A DNA stretch of 64,000 bases from Paractinoplanes polyasparticus. Lineage in GTDB: Bacteria > Actinomycetota > Actinomycetes > Mycobacteriales > Micromonosporaceae. The notes under the pieces were generated by a model, which was not told where the DNA came from, did no database searches, and saw nothing but the letters and a program-made list of their open reading frames with translations. The stretch spans positions 434,001-498,000 of the forward strand of contig NZ_JAHWFK010000013.1 of the NCBI RefSeq assembly GCF_019710575.1, read 5' to 3'. Each line of letters begins with the position of its first letter. The stretch's first letter is position 1. A program made the translations under genes and the position numbers. Shown here in pieces: positions 53,151-63,360 of this stretch.

Positions 53151-54155
53151 GTGAAGCGATCGGTTTCTTTCACGCTGGTCGTGCTGCTGACCGCCGCTTG
53201 CAGCAATCAGCCGCAAGACCCCACCTGGACCCGGATCACCATCCCGGCGGACGGCGCGGTGCTGCTCAGCGATGTGGCCGACTGCGACGGCCGGTGGTGG
53301 GCGGTCGGCGGCATCCGGGCCGCCGACGGCACGACCCGCCCGGCCGCGTGGATCGACGGCGCCGCGGTCACGTTCGCGCCGCGGCCGACGAGCTACTACG
53401 GCCCACACCAAGTGATCAAGAGCGTGGCCTGCACGGACGGGAGGGTGGCGATGGTCGGCGCCACGCCGGGCGGCGCGCACGGCAATCCGCGGGTCAGCAC
53501 GTGGCACGTGGAAGGCGAGCGCATGGTCGAGAATGCCGCGCCCTTCGAGACGTTCGGCGGAGACGAGGCCGTCGACGTCGGGCGGATCGCCGCCGGGCCG
53601 GCAGGGTTCGCCATCGCGGGCAACCGCACGAGCGGAGCGGCCGCGTGGTTCTCGCCGGACGGCAAGGCGTTCACGCTCAGCGAGTCGGGCGCCGCCGGAA
53701 CGTTCGCCCGCGACGCCGTGCCGCTGACCGACGGCCGCTGGCTGATCGTCGGCGGCGCAGCGAACGGCCAGGCGGGCGCCGGCCAGAAGGCGGCCGCCTG
53801 GATAGCCGGGCCCGAGGGTTGGTCACCCGACGCGCGAATACCGGACGGCCTGGAGGTCCAGCGCGCGACCCGCGACGGCGACGACGTGCTGGCCGCGGGC
53901 ATGAGCGGCGACGAATTCCGGGTCTGGCGCCGCCACGACGGCCAGTGGTCTGCGGCCGGCTCGTCCGAAGGCGGCCCTCAGGGCGTACGAGATCTGGCCG
54001 TTGCCCATGGACAGAGCGTCGTCGCCGCAGAAAGCCTGCTGATCGCCGGCTCGCGACGGAAGACTCCGGCCGAGCCGGTCGCCGTCGCCGCCCGCGGCGA
54101 CACCCTGCTGATGGCCACGGCCGACAGCCTCTGGCAGACCACCGTTCATCGCTGA
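53151..54155 (+). CDS. Putative lipoprotein
   Basis: 334 residues from GTG 53151; TTG at 53136 is an alternative. The N-terminus VKRSVSFTLVVLLTAACSN is a lipoprotein signal with lipobox LTAAC. The mature part is a series of beta-repeat blocks with WxxGxx patterns (CDGRWWAVGGIRAADG, GFAIAGNRTSGAAAWFSPDG, GRWLIVGGAANGQAGAGQKA, DDVLAAGMSGDEFRVWRR), which suggests a beta-propeller. Attached to the outer face of the membrane. No family name recognised. Divergent from the glycosidase gene. Confidence 0.7.
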   Translation: MKRSVSFTLVVLLTAACSNQPQDPTWTRITIPADGAVLLSDVADCDGRWWAVGGIRAADGTTRPAAWIDGAAVTFAPRPTSYYGPHQVIKSVACTDGRVAMVGATPGGAHGNPRVSTWHVEGERMVENAAPFETFGGDEAVDVGRIAAGPAGFAIAGNRTSGAAAWFSPDGKAFTLSESGAAGTFARDAVPLTDGRWLIVGGAANGQAGAGQKAAAWIAGPEGWSPDARIPDGLEVQRATRDGDDVLAAGMSGDEFRVWRRHDGQWSAAGSSEGGPQGVRDLAVAHGQSVVAAESLLIAGSRRKTPAEPVAVAARGDTLLMATADSLWQTTVHR

Positions 54156-54194
54156 GCCATCCACAGCTGTCGTTTTCTTGCGATGCTCGGCCTC

Positions 54195-55406
54195 ATGACG
54201 AGCCACGAGCACGACCACCTCAGCCGTCGATCCCTGCTCGCCGCGTCGGGCGGCCTCCTGGTTCTGGCGGCCACGCCCGGCACCGCGCACGCCGCCACCA
54301 CCGGCGTCGCCGTCGACAACTCGCCCCAGCGGGCCACGGGCGCCTCTCGCACCTCTCGCCTCACCCAGGGCACCACGCTGGTGCACGCCGACCTGCACAA
54401 CCACACCCTGATGTCGGACGGTGACGGCGACCCGGCCAACGCGTTCGCCTCGATGCGCTCGGCCGGCCTCGACGTGGCCGCGCTGACCGACCACACCACG
54501 CTGTTCGCGATCGAGGGCCTCTCGTCTTCGGAGTGGCGACGGGCCGGGCAGCTCGCCGATGCCGCCAACGTGCCCGGCGCCTACACAGCGCTGCGCGGCT
54601 TCGAGTGGTCGCACCCGCTGCTCGGGCACGTCAACGTCTGGTACACCGGCAGCTTCACCGATCTGGGCGGCTCGTCGAGCATGGGCCGGCTCTACGACTG
54701 GATCGAGGGGTCGGGCGGCATCGGCGGCTTCAACCACCCCGGCCGCGAGCTGCTGCGGTTCAACGATTTCGCGTACGACGCCGGCCTGCGCGACCAGATG
54801 GTCGGGCTCGAGATGTTCAACCGCGGCGACGACTACCTGTTCGACGGCTGGTCGAGCGGGCAGAGCTCCCCGCTGAACGCGTGCCTCAACGCCGGCTGGC
54901 GCACCGGGCTCACCGGCGTTACCGACGAGCACGGCACCGACTGGGGCTTCCCCGAGGGCAAGGGACGCACGGGTCTGTGGGTCGCCGAGAACACCCGCAA
55001 CGGGGTGCTCGAGGCGATGCGGGCCCGCCGCTTCTTCGCCACCCGGGTCAGCGGGCTCCGCCTCGACGCCACGGCCGATGGCGTACGGATGGGAGGCAGC
55101 CTGCCCACCGTCAAGGGCGACATCCGCTTCGTGGTCGACCTCGACCGCGGCCCGGAATGGGACGGCAAGCCGCTGAAGCTGCAGGTGCTGCGGCCGGGCT
55201 CGCGGGCCCCGCAGGTGGCCGAGGTGGTCGACGCCGTCGCCGGCACGACGACCGAGTTCACCGTGCCGCTCGACCTGGCCGACGGCGCCTGGGTGGTCAT
55301 CCGGGTCGCCGACCCCACCCAGGCCAACGCCTCCCCCGGCCCGGCCGGGCACCCCGGCAACGAGTGGGGCGTGGCCTACTCGAGCCCGTGGTGGCTCACC
55401 GCCTGA
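54195..55406 (+). CDS. Tat-exported PHP-type metallohydrolase (CehA/McbA-like), copy 1
   Basis: 403 residues. The twin-arginine signal HLSRRSLLAASGGLLVL ends near GTAHA. The PHP fold follows: HADLHNHTLMSDGDGDP with the HxH pair, AGLDVAALTDHT, LRGFEWSHPLLGHVNVWYTG, GGFNHPGRELLRF, TDEHGTDWGFPEG and LEAMRARRFFATRV. The metal ligands His-x-His, Asp-His and later His/Glu are intact. The C-terminal ~100 residues are a beta-sandwich (DLADGAWVVIRVADP). Likely an exported phosphoesterase or esterase; substrate unknown. Followed 84 bp on by a tandem paralogue. Confidence 0.85.
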   Translation: MTSHEHDHLSRRSLLAASGGLLVLAATPGTAHAATTGVAVDNSPQRATGASRTSRLTQGTTLVHADLHNHTLMSDGDGDPANAFASMRSAGLDVAALTDHTTLFAIEGLSSSEWRRAGQLADAANVPGAYTALRGFEWSHPLLGHVNVWYTGSFTDLGGSSSMGRLYDWIEGSGGIGGFNHPGRELLRFNDFAYDAGLRDQMVGLEMFNRGDDYLFDGWSSGQSSPLNACLNAGWRTGLTGVTDEHGTDWGFPEGKGRTGLWVAENTRNGVLEAMRARRFFATRVSGLRLDATADGVRMGGSLPTVKGDIRFVVDLDRGPEWDGKPLKLQVLRPGSRAPQVAEVVDAVAGTTTEFTVPLDLADGAWVVIRVADPTQANASPGPAGHPGNEWGVAYSSPWWLTA

Positions 55407-55490
55407 TCGGCCGACCTCGTACGGACCAATCCTCGGCCGCCCTTGCGCGATTCACCTGACCATCGCCCGGGGCCTTGACATGCTCCTCGG

Positions 55491-56705
55491 GTGAGCGCGC
55501 CCCATCACCACAACCGTGTCCGACGACGATCCCTGCTGGCCGGCGCCGGCGGACTGGCCGTGCTGGCCGCGACGCCCGGTCGCGGCCGGGCCGCCGGCGA
55601 CCGGCGCACGTCGAGAATCAGCCGGGGCACCACCCTGGCCTACGCCGACCTGCACAACCACACGCTGCTCTCGGACGGCATGGGCGAGCCCGAGCTGGCA
55701 TTCGCGTCGATGCGCTCGGCCGGCTTCGACGTGGCCGCGCTGACCGACCACGCCACCGACCAGGCGCTGACCGGTCTGACCGGCCGGAAGTGGCGGCAGC
55801 TGGGCAAGCTGGCCGACGGCGCGTACCGGCCCGGCTCGTACACGACCCTGCGCGGCTTCGAGTGGTCGCACTCCCACCTCGGCCACATCAACATCTGGTT
55901 CACCGACGAGTTCGCCGACCTCAAGACGGCCGGTGACACGGCCGCGCTCTACAAGTGGCTCGCCGGAACGTCGGGCATCGGCAGCTTCAACCATCCGGGA
56001 CGGCAGCGCGAGCAGTTCGGCGATTTCACGTACGACGCCCGGATCGCCGGCCAGATGGTCGCGCTCGAGATGTTCAACAACGGCGACGACTACCTCTTCG
56101 GCGGCTGGCCGACGCACCACTCACCGTTGTCGGCCTGCCTCAACGCGGGGTGGCGGACGGGGCTGACCGGGGTCTCCGACGAGCACGGCGGGGACTGGGG
56201 CCACGACGACGACAAAGGGCGTACGGGTCTCTGGCTCACCGGGAACACGCGGGCCGGGGTGCTGTCGGCCATGCGGGCGCGGCGCTTCTTCGCCAGTCGC
56301 GTCGACGCGCTCCGGCTGGATGCGACGGCCGACGGCGTACGGATGGGTGGCCGCCTGCCGATCGCCAAGGGTGACGTGACGTTCCGGGTCGACCTGGACG
56401 CCGGCTCCGCGCTGGCCGGGCGGACGCTCTGCCTCCAGGTGCTGCGGCCGGGGACGACCGTTCCCGAGGTGGCCGGCCTGGTGCACTTCACCGCGGGCGA
56501 GGTCGTCACGATCACGGTGCCGCTCGACGTCTCGGACGGCGACTGGGTCGTGCTGCGTGTATCGAACCCGGCCCTGGACAACCCCACGCCCGGTCCCGCG
56601 GGCCACGCCTGCAACGACTTCGGCCTGGCCTACGCGAGCCCGTGGTGGCTGACCGGCGGATCAACCTCGGCCAAGTCATCAACTCGGCACCCGTCCGGCC
56701 GATAG
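55491..56705 (+). CDS. Tat-exported PHP-type metallohydrolase (CehA/McbA-like), copy 2
   Basis: 404 residues, start GTG. Signal VRRRSLLAGAGGLAVLAATP is of the twin-arginine type. The domain matches copy 1 block by block: YADLHNHTLLSDGMGEP, AGFDVAALTDHA, LRGFEWSHSHLGHINIWFTD, GSFNHPGRQREQF, SDEHGGDWGHDDDKG and MRARRFFASRVDALRLDATA. Clear tandem duplication with later divergence, mainly in the loops. Metal-ligand positions are kept in both, so both may be active, perhaps on different substrates. It ends seven bases before the EAL-HDOD gene. Confidence 0.85.
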   Translation: MSAPHHHNRVRRRSLLAGAGGLAVLAATPGRGRAAGDRRTSRISRGTTLAYADLHNHTLLSDGMGEPELAFASMRSAGFDVAALTDHATDQALTGLTGRKWRQLGKLADGAYRPGSYTTLRGFEWSHSHLGHINIWFTDEFADLKTAGDTAALYKWLAGTSGIGSFNHPGRQREQFGDFTYDARIAGQMVALEMFNNGDDYLFGGWPTHHSPLSACLNAGWRTGLTGVSDEHGGDWGHDDDKGRTGLWLTGNTRAGVLSAMRARRFFASRVDALRLDATADGVRMGGRLPIAKGDVTFRVDLDAGSALAGRTLCLQVLRPGTTVPEVAGLVHFTAGEVVTITVPLDVSDGDWVVLRVSNPALDNPTPGPAGHACNDFGLAYASPWWLTGGSTSAKSSTRHPSGR

Positions 56706-56712
56706 GCAGCGC

Positions 56713-57933
56713 GTGAAACCATCGGAGGCAGGCGACGGCACCAAGCTCGTGCACGTCGGGCGCCAACCCATCTTCGATGTGCACGGTGACGTGGTCGCCT
56801 ACGAACTGCTCTTCCGCGGCAGCATGGACGCCGTGGCAGCGGGCCGGCAGGACACATACGCCACGAGCACAGTGATGATCAACGCGTTCACCGAGTTCGG
56901 CATCGGCGAGGTCGCCGGCGACCGCCTCTGCTTCATCAACCTGACCCGCGAGTTCCTCGCCGGCGAGCTGCCCCTGCCCTTCGGCCCGGCCCAGGTGGTG
57001 CTGGAGGTGCTGGAGACGGTCGAGATGGACGACGAGGTGATCGCCGGGATCACCCGCCTGGCCGAGGCCGGCTACCGGATCGCGCTCGACGACTTCGTCT
57101 GGGGCTCCGGGCACGAGCAGCTGTTCGGCCTGGCCTCGTACGTCAAATTGGATCTTCTCGACGGCGACGTGAGCAAACTCGACGAGGTGGTCGCGGCCGT
57201 CCGGCAGTTCCCGAACATCCAGCTCGTGGCCGAGCGGCTCGAGACCGATGAACAGCTCGCGCTGGCCGACCACTACGGCATGGAACTGCGCCAGGGGTAC
57301 GCCCTGAGCCGCCCCCAGGTGCTGACGGTTGCCAGCCTCTCCCCCTCCCGTCTGCGCCGCCTCGAACTGGTCACCGCGCTCAGCGCCCCCGAGACCGACA
57401 TGCCCCGCATCGTGGCCATCATCGCCAGCGACCCGGCCCTCTCACTGCGCGTGCTGCGGGCGAGCAACTCCGTCGCGGCCGGCCACGCCAACCGGGTCTC
57501 GTCGGTGCGCCAGGCCGTGGTGATGGTGGGGCTCAAACACATCCGCCAGTGGGCGATGCTGATGGTGCTCGACGAGGTCGGCGGCCCCGCCGAGGAGCAC
57601 ATGCTCGGCGTGCTGACCCGGGCCCGGCTCTGCGAGAACGTGGCCCAGTGGTTCGGCGCGGCGCCCGACGCGGCCTTCATGTCCGGCGTGATCAGCGGCG
57701 TGGCGCGGGTGCTGGGCATCCCGTCGGCCGAGATGGCCGAGCAGTTCCCCCTGGCGCCCGCGGTGACGGCGGCGCTGACCGACGGCACCGGGCGGCTCGG
57801 GCAGGTGCTGCTGGCGGTCGACGGGTACGAGAAGGGCGAGCTCGGCTCGTACGACCTGGCCCCGCAGTACATGGACGCCGTGCGCTGGTCGACGCGCGCG
57901 CTCGACGCCTCCAACCGGCTGGCAGCGGCCTGA
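56713..57933 (+). CDS. EAL-HDOD signalling protein (YuxH-like)
   Basis: 406 residues, start GTG. An EAL-like domain at ~15-205 starts VGRQPIFDVHGDVVAYELLF; the usual EAL motif is replaced by YELLF, and downstream FINLTREFL, IALDDFVWG and VAERLETDEQ vary from catalytic phosphodiesterases, so it may bind rather than degrade cyclic-di-GMP. The HDOD domain follows at ~210-400 (MPRIVAIIASDPALSLRVLR, VSSVRQAVVMVGLKHIRQWA). Architecture equals the YuxH family of unknown role. Cytoplasmic. Confidence 0.88.
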   Translation: MKPSEAGDGTKLVHVGRQPIFDVHGDVVAYELLFRGSMDAVAAGRQDTYATSTVMINAFTEFGIGEVAGDRLCFINLTREFLAGELPLPFGPAQVVLEVLETVEMDDEVIAGITRLAEAGYRIALDDFVWGSGHEQLFGLASYVKLDLLDGDVSKLDEVVAAVRQFPNIQLVAERLETDEQLALADHYGMELRQGYALSRPQVLTVASLSPSRLRRLELVTALSAPETDMPRIVAIIASDPALSLRVLRASNSVAAGHANRVSSVRQAVVMVGLKHIRQWAMLMVLDEVGGPAEEHMLGVLTRARLCENVAQWFGAAPDAAFMSGVISGVARVLGIPSAEMAEQFPLAPAVTAALTDGTGRLGQVLLAVDGYEKGELGSYDLAPQYMDAVRWSTRALDASNRLAAA

Positions 57934-57968
57934 CGCGTTTCCCGCTTCGGGGCCGCGGTCGGCGAGAT

Positions 57969-59123
57969 TCAGAGTTCGGCTGCCCGGGCCAGCAGGGCCC
58001 GGCGTTCCGGTCCGTCTCCGGTCGTGGCGGCGGCCTCGCGGAACAGGTCTTTCGCGCGCTCAAGGTCGCCGGCGCGGGCGGTCAGGTCGGCCTCGACCGC
58101 GATGACCATCGGGTAGGCGTCTCTGATGTCCCTGGTGTGCTCGAGCAGTTCGAGACCCCGTCCGGCGCCGAAGGCGTAGCCGTGGGCCACGGCCCGGTTG
58201 AGGGCGATCACCGGGGTCGGCTGCACGCGAGCCAGCTCGTCGTACCAGAGCGCTATCGAACGCCAGTCGGTGTCACCCGGTGTGACGGCGGTGGCGTGAC
58301 AGGCGGCGATGCGGGCCTGCAGGGCGTACGGGCCTTCGACCGGGGTGCGCTGCAGGATCTGCACAGCCTCGGCGATCGCGGCCCGGTCCCAGCAGTCGCG
58401 GTCCTGACGGTCCAGGGGCACCAGGTCGCCGGCCGTGTCGCGCCGGGCGTGCCGGCGCGAGTGCTGCAGCAGGAACAGCGCCAGCAGCGACGTCACCTCG
58501 GACTCGGTGGGCATCAGCGTGCCCAGCAGCCGGGCCAGCCGGATCGCCTCGTCGGCGAGCCGCGGTTCGCCGTCGTACCCGCGGTTGAACAGCAGATACA
58601 GCACCGCCAGCACCCCCGGCAGGCGCTCGTCGAGCGCGTCGCCCTCGGGCACCCGGTACGGGATCCGCGCCGCCGCGATCTTCGACTTGGCCCGGGTCAG
58701 CCGCCGCGTCATCGTCGCCTCGGTGACCAGGAAGGCCCGGGCGATGTCACTGGTCGAAACCCCGGCCACCGTACGCAGGGTGAGCGCCACCCGCGCCTCC
58801 AGAGCGAGCGCGGGATGGCAGCACGTGAAGATCAGCCGGAGCCGGTCGTCCCTCGGGGCCGGAGTTTCGATCATCGCCATCTCCCGCAGCTTGCGATCCT
58901 CCACGGCGGCCCGCCGCAGCACGTCGAGAGCCCGGTTCCGGGCGACCGTCATCAGCCAGCCGCCCGGATTCTCCGGAACCCCGTCCCGCGGCCACCGTTC
59001 CAGCGCGGTGGCCAGGGCGTCCTGCGCGCAGTCCTCGGCGAGCGTCCAGTCGCCGGTCACCCGGATCAGGGTGGCGACGAGACGCCCCCAGTGCTCCTGG
59101 TGCGCAACGGCGACGGCGTCCAT
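57969..59123 (-). CDS. ECF42-type RNA polymerase sigma factor with DUF6596-like C-terminal domain
   Basis: 384 residues. Sigma region 2 is HWGRLVATLIRVTGDWTLAE, CAQDALATALERWP and GWLMTVARNRALDVLRRAA; region 4 is LALEARVALTLRTVAGVSTS, AFLVTEATMTRRLTRAKSKI. The long C-terminal extension (VLAVLYLLFNRGYDGE, EVTSLLALFLLQHSRR, TPVIALNRAVAHGYAFGAGR, YPMVIAVEADLTARAG) is TPR-like and diagnostic of ECF42. These sigma factors have no anti-sigma gene but pair with a DGPF/YCII protein, which is the next gene upstream, one base away. Confidence 0.92.
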   Translation of the reverse strand: MDAVAVAHQEHWGRLVATLIRVTGDWTLAEDCAQDALATALERWPRDGVPENPGGWLMTVARNRALDVLRRAAVEDRKLREMAMIETPAPRDDRLRLIFTCCHPALALEARVALTLRTVAGVSTSDIARAFLVTEATMTRRLTRAKSKIAAARIPYRVPEGDALDERLPGVLAVLYLLFNRGYDGEPRLADEAIRLARLLGTLMPTESEVTSLLALFLLQHSRRHARRDTAGDLVPLDRQDRDCWDRAAIAEAVQILQRTPVEGPYALQARIAACHATAVTPGDTDWRSIALWYDELARVQPTPVIALNRAVAHGYAFGAGRGLELLEHTRDIRDAYPMVIAVEADLTARAGDLERAKDLFREAAATTGDGPERRALLARAAEL

Positions 59124-59124
59124 G

Positions 59125-59454
59125 TCAGAGGTCGGCGTACGGCCGAAGCTCGACCCGACCGCCGTGGGCCATCGGGTGCGCGGCCGCGACGGCGATGGCC
59201 TCGTCGAGGTCGGCGCACTCGAGGATGTCGTAGCCCACGATCACCTCTTTCGTCTCGGTGAACGGCCCGTCGGTCAGCAACACCTCACCGCCGCGCACCC
59301 GCACGGTGGTGGCGGCCGTCGGCGGCGCCAGCACGTTCCCGTCGAGCCGCCGCCCCGCCGCGTCGTTCTCGGCCACCCAGACGTCGATGTCGGGCACCCG
59401 CGACTCATCGGTCTCGGGCTCGGTGTCGGTGCAGACGAACATCATGTACTTCAT
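59125..59454 (-). CDS. DGPF/YCII-related protein paired with ECF42 sigma factor
   Basis: 109 residues from ATG 59454 (MKYMMFVCTDTEPE). It contains the name-giving DGPF in EVLLTDGPFTETKEVIVGYD, then ILECADLDEAIAVAAAHPMA with the conserved HP. The family has a ferredoxin-like YCII fold and is the constant companion of ECF42 sigma factors, probably as a target or modulator. One base separates it from the sigma factor gene. Confidence 0.9.
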   Translation of the reverse strand: MKYMMFVCTDTEPETDESRVPDIDVWVAENDAAGRRLDGNVLAPPTAATTVRVRGGEVLLTDGPFTETKEVIVGYDILECADLDEAIAVAAAHPMAHGGRVELRPYADL

Positions 59455-59646
59455 CGCTGTCTCCCCATCTCGTTCCGCATCTTCACCCACATGACGAACG
59501 CCGCCCACCCCATTCGGACAGCCACCCGAAACTTTTCCCCGCTGCCCGTCTTTCTTCGCCGGCTCGACCGTGATGCAGCTACACGGGGTTCGGTTTCACC
59601 GGCCGAGGATGCGCCGGGAGAGGGATTCGCGCCGAGGGCGTCCGTC

Positions 59647-60597
59647 TCACGCCGGCGGCAAGTTGGGCGGGGTGACGACTTGGACGCTGGACAGGGTCGA
59701 GCGAACCGGACCGGGCACCGAGCCGAGCGACTGCAGGATGGCCAGGCAGGCCGCGCGCAGGTCAGAGCGCAAGTCGTGGTGCAGCACCGCGGACAAGTGG
59801 CCGGTTCGCAGCAATCCGGTGTTCTCGTCGTCGAGGTCGTGGGCCACGAAGGCGTCGTACTTGCGGCGCTCGGCGGCGAAGGCGGCGATCACGGCGGCGG
59901 TGTGGCCGCGCTCCGGGGTATAGACCGCCCTTATCGACGGGTTGGCGGCCAACGTGGCTCGCACGTGGGCGGAATCGGTCATCTGGAGGCGGCGGTTCGG
60001 AGAGCGGGTGCGCAGCTCAGCCCGAAACCCGGCAACGCGTTCGGCCGCGGTCGTCGCAAGGACGATCAGCACGTCACCGGCCCGGTCGGCCAGCCACTGC
60101 TCGATCAGGTAGGCGGCGGTGGCTCCGGCCTCGGGCTCGGCCAGGCCCACATGGGCCACCCGCTTGCTGGCAGGCAGGTCGGTGTTGAGGGTGACCACCG
60201 GGATCTCCAGGCGGCCGATGGCCTCGATGAGCTCGGGTGACTCGGCGGCCTCGAGGATCAGGCCGTGGGACCGTGAGCGGGCGACCTTGGCCAGCTCGGT
60301 CAGCGGGTCGGCAGCGGGGCGCAGGCGGGGGCGGATCACGGCGGGGCGCAGGGCCGGCAGTTCGGATCGCAAAGCAGCGCCGGCGCGGGTGCCGTCGGCG
60401 ACGATCAGGTCGACGGTGAACGTGCCGGCCGGCAGGGATGGCTGGTCATGGCGGCGGTCCAGGGCCGCTATGGCCTGGTGGACGTCGCGGATCGTGCTCT
60501 CGCGCACGCCGCCACGGTGGTGCAGCACGCGGTCGACGGTGGCCTGGCTGAGACCGGCCTGGGCGGCGATCTCCCGGATCCGGTGCGGATGCTTCAC
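59647..60597 (-). CDS. LacI-family transcriptional regulator
   Basis: 316 residues from GTG 60597, with GGAGG 11 bases upstream. The N-terminal HTH IREIAAQAGLSQATVDRVLH shows the LacI hinge pattern, with VRESTIRDVHQAIAAL. A periplasmic-binding-protein-like sensor follows: FTVDLIVADGTRAGAALRSE, SHGLILEAAESPELIEAIGR, IPVVTLNTDLPASKRVAHVG, IRAVYTPERGHTAAVIAAFA and AFVAHDLDDENTGLLRTGHL. Ligand is probably a sugar but cannot be read. No adjacent transport or catabolic operon is visible, so its target is elsewhere or outside the window. Confidence 0.86.
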   Translation of the reverse strand: MKHPHRIREIAAQAGLSQATVDRVLHHRGGVRESTIRDVHQAIAALDRRHDQPSLPAGTFTVDLIVADGTRAGAALRSELPALRPAVIRPRLRPAADPLTELAKVARSRSHGLILEAAESPELIEAIGRLEIPVVTLNTDLPASKRVAHVGLAEPEAGATAAYLIEQWLADRAGDVLIVLATTAAERVAGFRAELRTRSPNRRLQMTDSAHVRATLAANPSIRAVYTPERGHTAAVIAAFAAERRKYDAFVAHDLDDENTGLLRTGHLSAVLHHDLRSDLRAACLAILQSLGSVPGPVRSTLSSVQVVTPPNLPPA

Positions 60598-60675
60598 GAG
60601 AAGCCCCACCTCCCGCGTACAGGATGAGGGGTTTCTGAGGGCCTATGGAAGAGCCTTGATGTGTGGTCAGCCCAT

Positions 60676-60693
60676 CGCGTGACTGGTCACGCG
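60676..60693. repeat. 18-bp palindrome upstream of the LacI-type gene
   Basis: CGCGTGAC-TG-GTCACGCG is perfect over 8 bp per arm. It overlaps the stop of the kinase-relic gene and lies about 80 bp upstream of the LacI-type start, a plausible autoregulatory operator. Confidence 0.55.
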
Positions 60694-61655
60694 TCACCGT
60701 CGAGCAGGGCGACCATGCGGCGGTGCTCGTCGGCCATCTGGGCCAGCAGCAGGTGACGCTGGGTGGCCGGCATCTCGGGGTTGTCCATCAGCTGGTCGAG
60801 CTGGGTGCCCAGGTCGGCCAGGCTGGGGCGCAACTCGTCGACCGCGGTGGAGACGGGCGCGGGCGGCGGCTCGACCGGCGCCGGAGCCGGAGGAGGAGCA
60901 GGAGCGGGAGCGGGCGCGGGCGGTTCGACGGCCTTGATCTCGACCGTCGGGGCGGCGACGGCCGCGGGCGCGGGCGGCGGCTCGACCGTCGGGGCGGCCG
61001 GAGGCAACCGGACACCGTCGGGTTCCGGGGCCTCGTACGACCGCGCGCGGGCCAGCAGATCGTTGAGCGTGGCGGTGAGCTCGGCCACCTCGCGCGGGCT
61101 CTTCACCTCGGGCAGGTGCTGATCGGGGTCGGCCGGATCGAGGTCGCGGGCGGCCGACAGCAGACGCTGGAAGGGACGCAGGACGAGGCCGGTGGCGAAC
61201 CAGACTCCGGCCGCGCTGAGCAGGGCGGCGAGCAGCACCAGCAGATCCACGATCAGCACGTTATCGTCGTGCTGCTCCTCGAGGCCGTTCAGGCTGACCA
61301 GAATTTGCAGCTGGGCGCCGGTCACGAGGGTCTGGGCCAGCGAGCGCCACTGTTCGTCGCCCGAGTTGACGGTCGAATAGCCGTCGCTCACCGGCAGCGG
61401 GAAGCCGGCCGACGAGCCCACCTGCTTGAGCATCTCGCCGTTGGCGATCAGCCGGATGGCGAACGTCCCGTCCGTCGGCAGCGAGCCGTTCTTCGTCGCC
61501 GCGGCCTTCACCCGATCGGCGCGCTGGGCGAGCGTCCGGTCGAGGTCGGCCCGGTCCCGGTGGTCGATGCGCACGACGATGACCAGCCCCGCGAGGGCGA
61601 CCACGAGGGCGACGAGCGCGGTCACGGTGAGCGTGAGCTGAGTGCGGAGCCTCAT
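60687..61655 (-). CDS. Degenerate sensor-kinase-like membrane protein lacking His and ATPase domain
   Basis: 322 residues from ATG 61655; GTG 61676 is an alternative. Two transmembrane helices (VTALVALVVALAGLVIVV near the N-terminus and VDLLVLLAALLSAAGVWFA near 145-165) enclose an extracytoplasmic loop, followed by a HAMP-like linker (FQRLLSAARDLDPAD). A Pro/Ala-rich stretch comes next (~205-270), and then a short helix pair VDELRPSLADLGTQLDQL and MPATQRHLLLAQMADEHRRM. The first helix lines up with a kinase H-box (HELRTPL) but has Asp for His, and no ATP-binding domain follows. It looks like a kinase reduced to a sensor or a dimerisation partner. Confidence 0.75.
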   Translation of the reverse strand: MRLRTQLTLTVTALVALVVALAGLVIVVRIDHRDRADLDRTLAQRADRVKAAATKNGSLPTDGTFAIRLIANGEMLKQVGSSAGFPLPVSDGYSTVNSGDEQWRSLAQTLVTGAQLQILVSLNGLEEQHDDNVLIVDLLVLLAALLSAAGVWFATGLVLRPFQRLLSAARDLDPADPDQHLPEVKSPREVAELTATLNDLLARARSYEAPEPDGVRLPPAAPTVEPPPAPAAVAAPTVEIKAVEPPAPAPAPAPPPAPAPVEPPPAPVSTAVDELRPSLADLGTQLDQLMDNPEMPATQRHLLLAQMADEHRRMVALLDGDA

Positions 61656-61724
61656 GATTGGGGCTTTGATCCTCACGACGTGGCGGGAAAGAAGTCGGGC
61701 ACTCGGTTAAGCTATTACCTGCCC

Positions 61725-61807
61725 GCGTCGAGAGGCGCTGCGACGGAACCGGTGTGCCGGTCTCCGCCACGCTCGACCCGGGTTTCATGACCTCAAGGGC
61801 GCCTCCT
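61725..61807 (+). promoter_or_regulatory. SAH-riboswitch-like leader of ahcY
   Basis: The block CGAGAGGCGCTGCGACGG (61729-61746) carries the conserved GCGCUGCRAC core of the S-adenosylhomocysteine aptamer. GAGGCGC at 61732-61738 pairs with GCGCCTC at 61799-61805 (P1). An inner hairpin ACCGG-TGTG-CCGGT lies at 61748-61761, and GCTCGAC after it supplies the other conserved side. Position directly before the SAH hydrolase gene fits the known family use as an ON switch. Confidence 0.75.
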
Positions 61808-61810
61808 GAT

Positions 61811-61825
61811 GAGGGAGGAGCCCTC
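61811..61825 (+). promoter_or_regulatory. Hairpin holding the ahcY ribosome site
   Basis: GAGGG-AGGAG-CCCTC places the Shine-Dalgarno sequence in or next to a 5-bp stem three bases before the GTG start. The 3' strand of aptamer P1 (GCGCCTCCT) could pair with the same AGGAG, so ligand binding that locks P1 would free the ribosome site. Confidence 0.6.
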
Positions 61826-61827
61826 GC

Positions 61828-63303
<1,476 letters not shown>

Positions 63304-63310
63304 CAACTGC

Positions 63311-63353
63311 TCTTTCCCCGCCCGGCCGCATCGGCGGGGCGGGCGGGGAAAGA
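63311..63353 (+). terminator. Terminator of ahcY
   Basis: A perfect 13-bp stem TCTTTCCCCGCCC / GGGCGGGGAAAGA with a 17-base loop is followed by TGGTTTT. It ends only seven bases before the next GTG start, so the antiporter may depend on read-through. Confidence 0.75.
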
Positions 63354-63360
63354 TGGTTTT

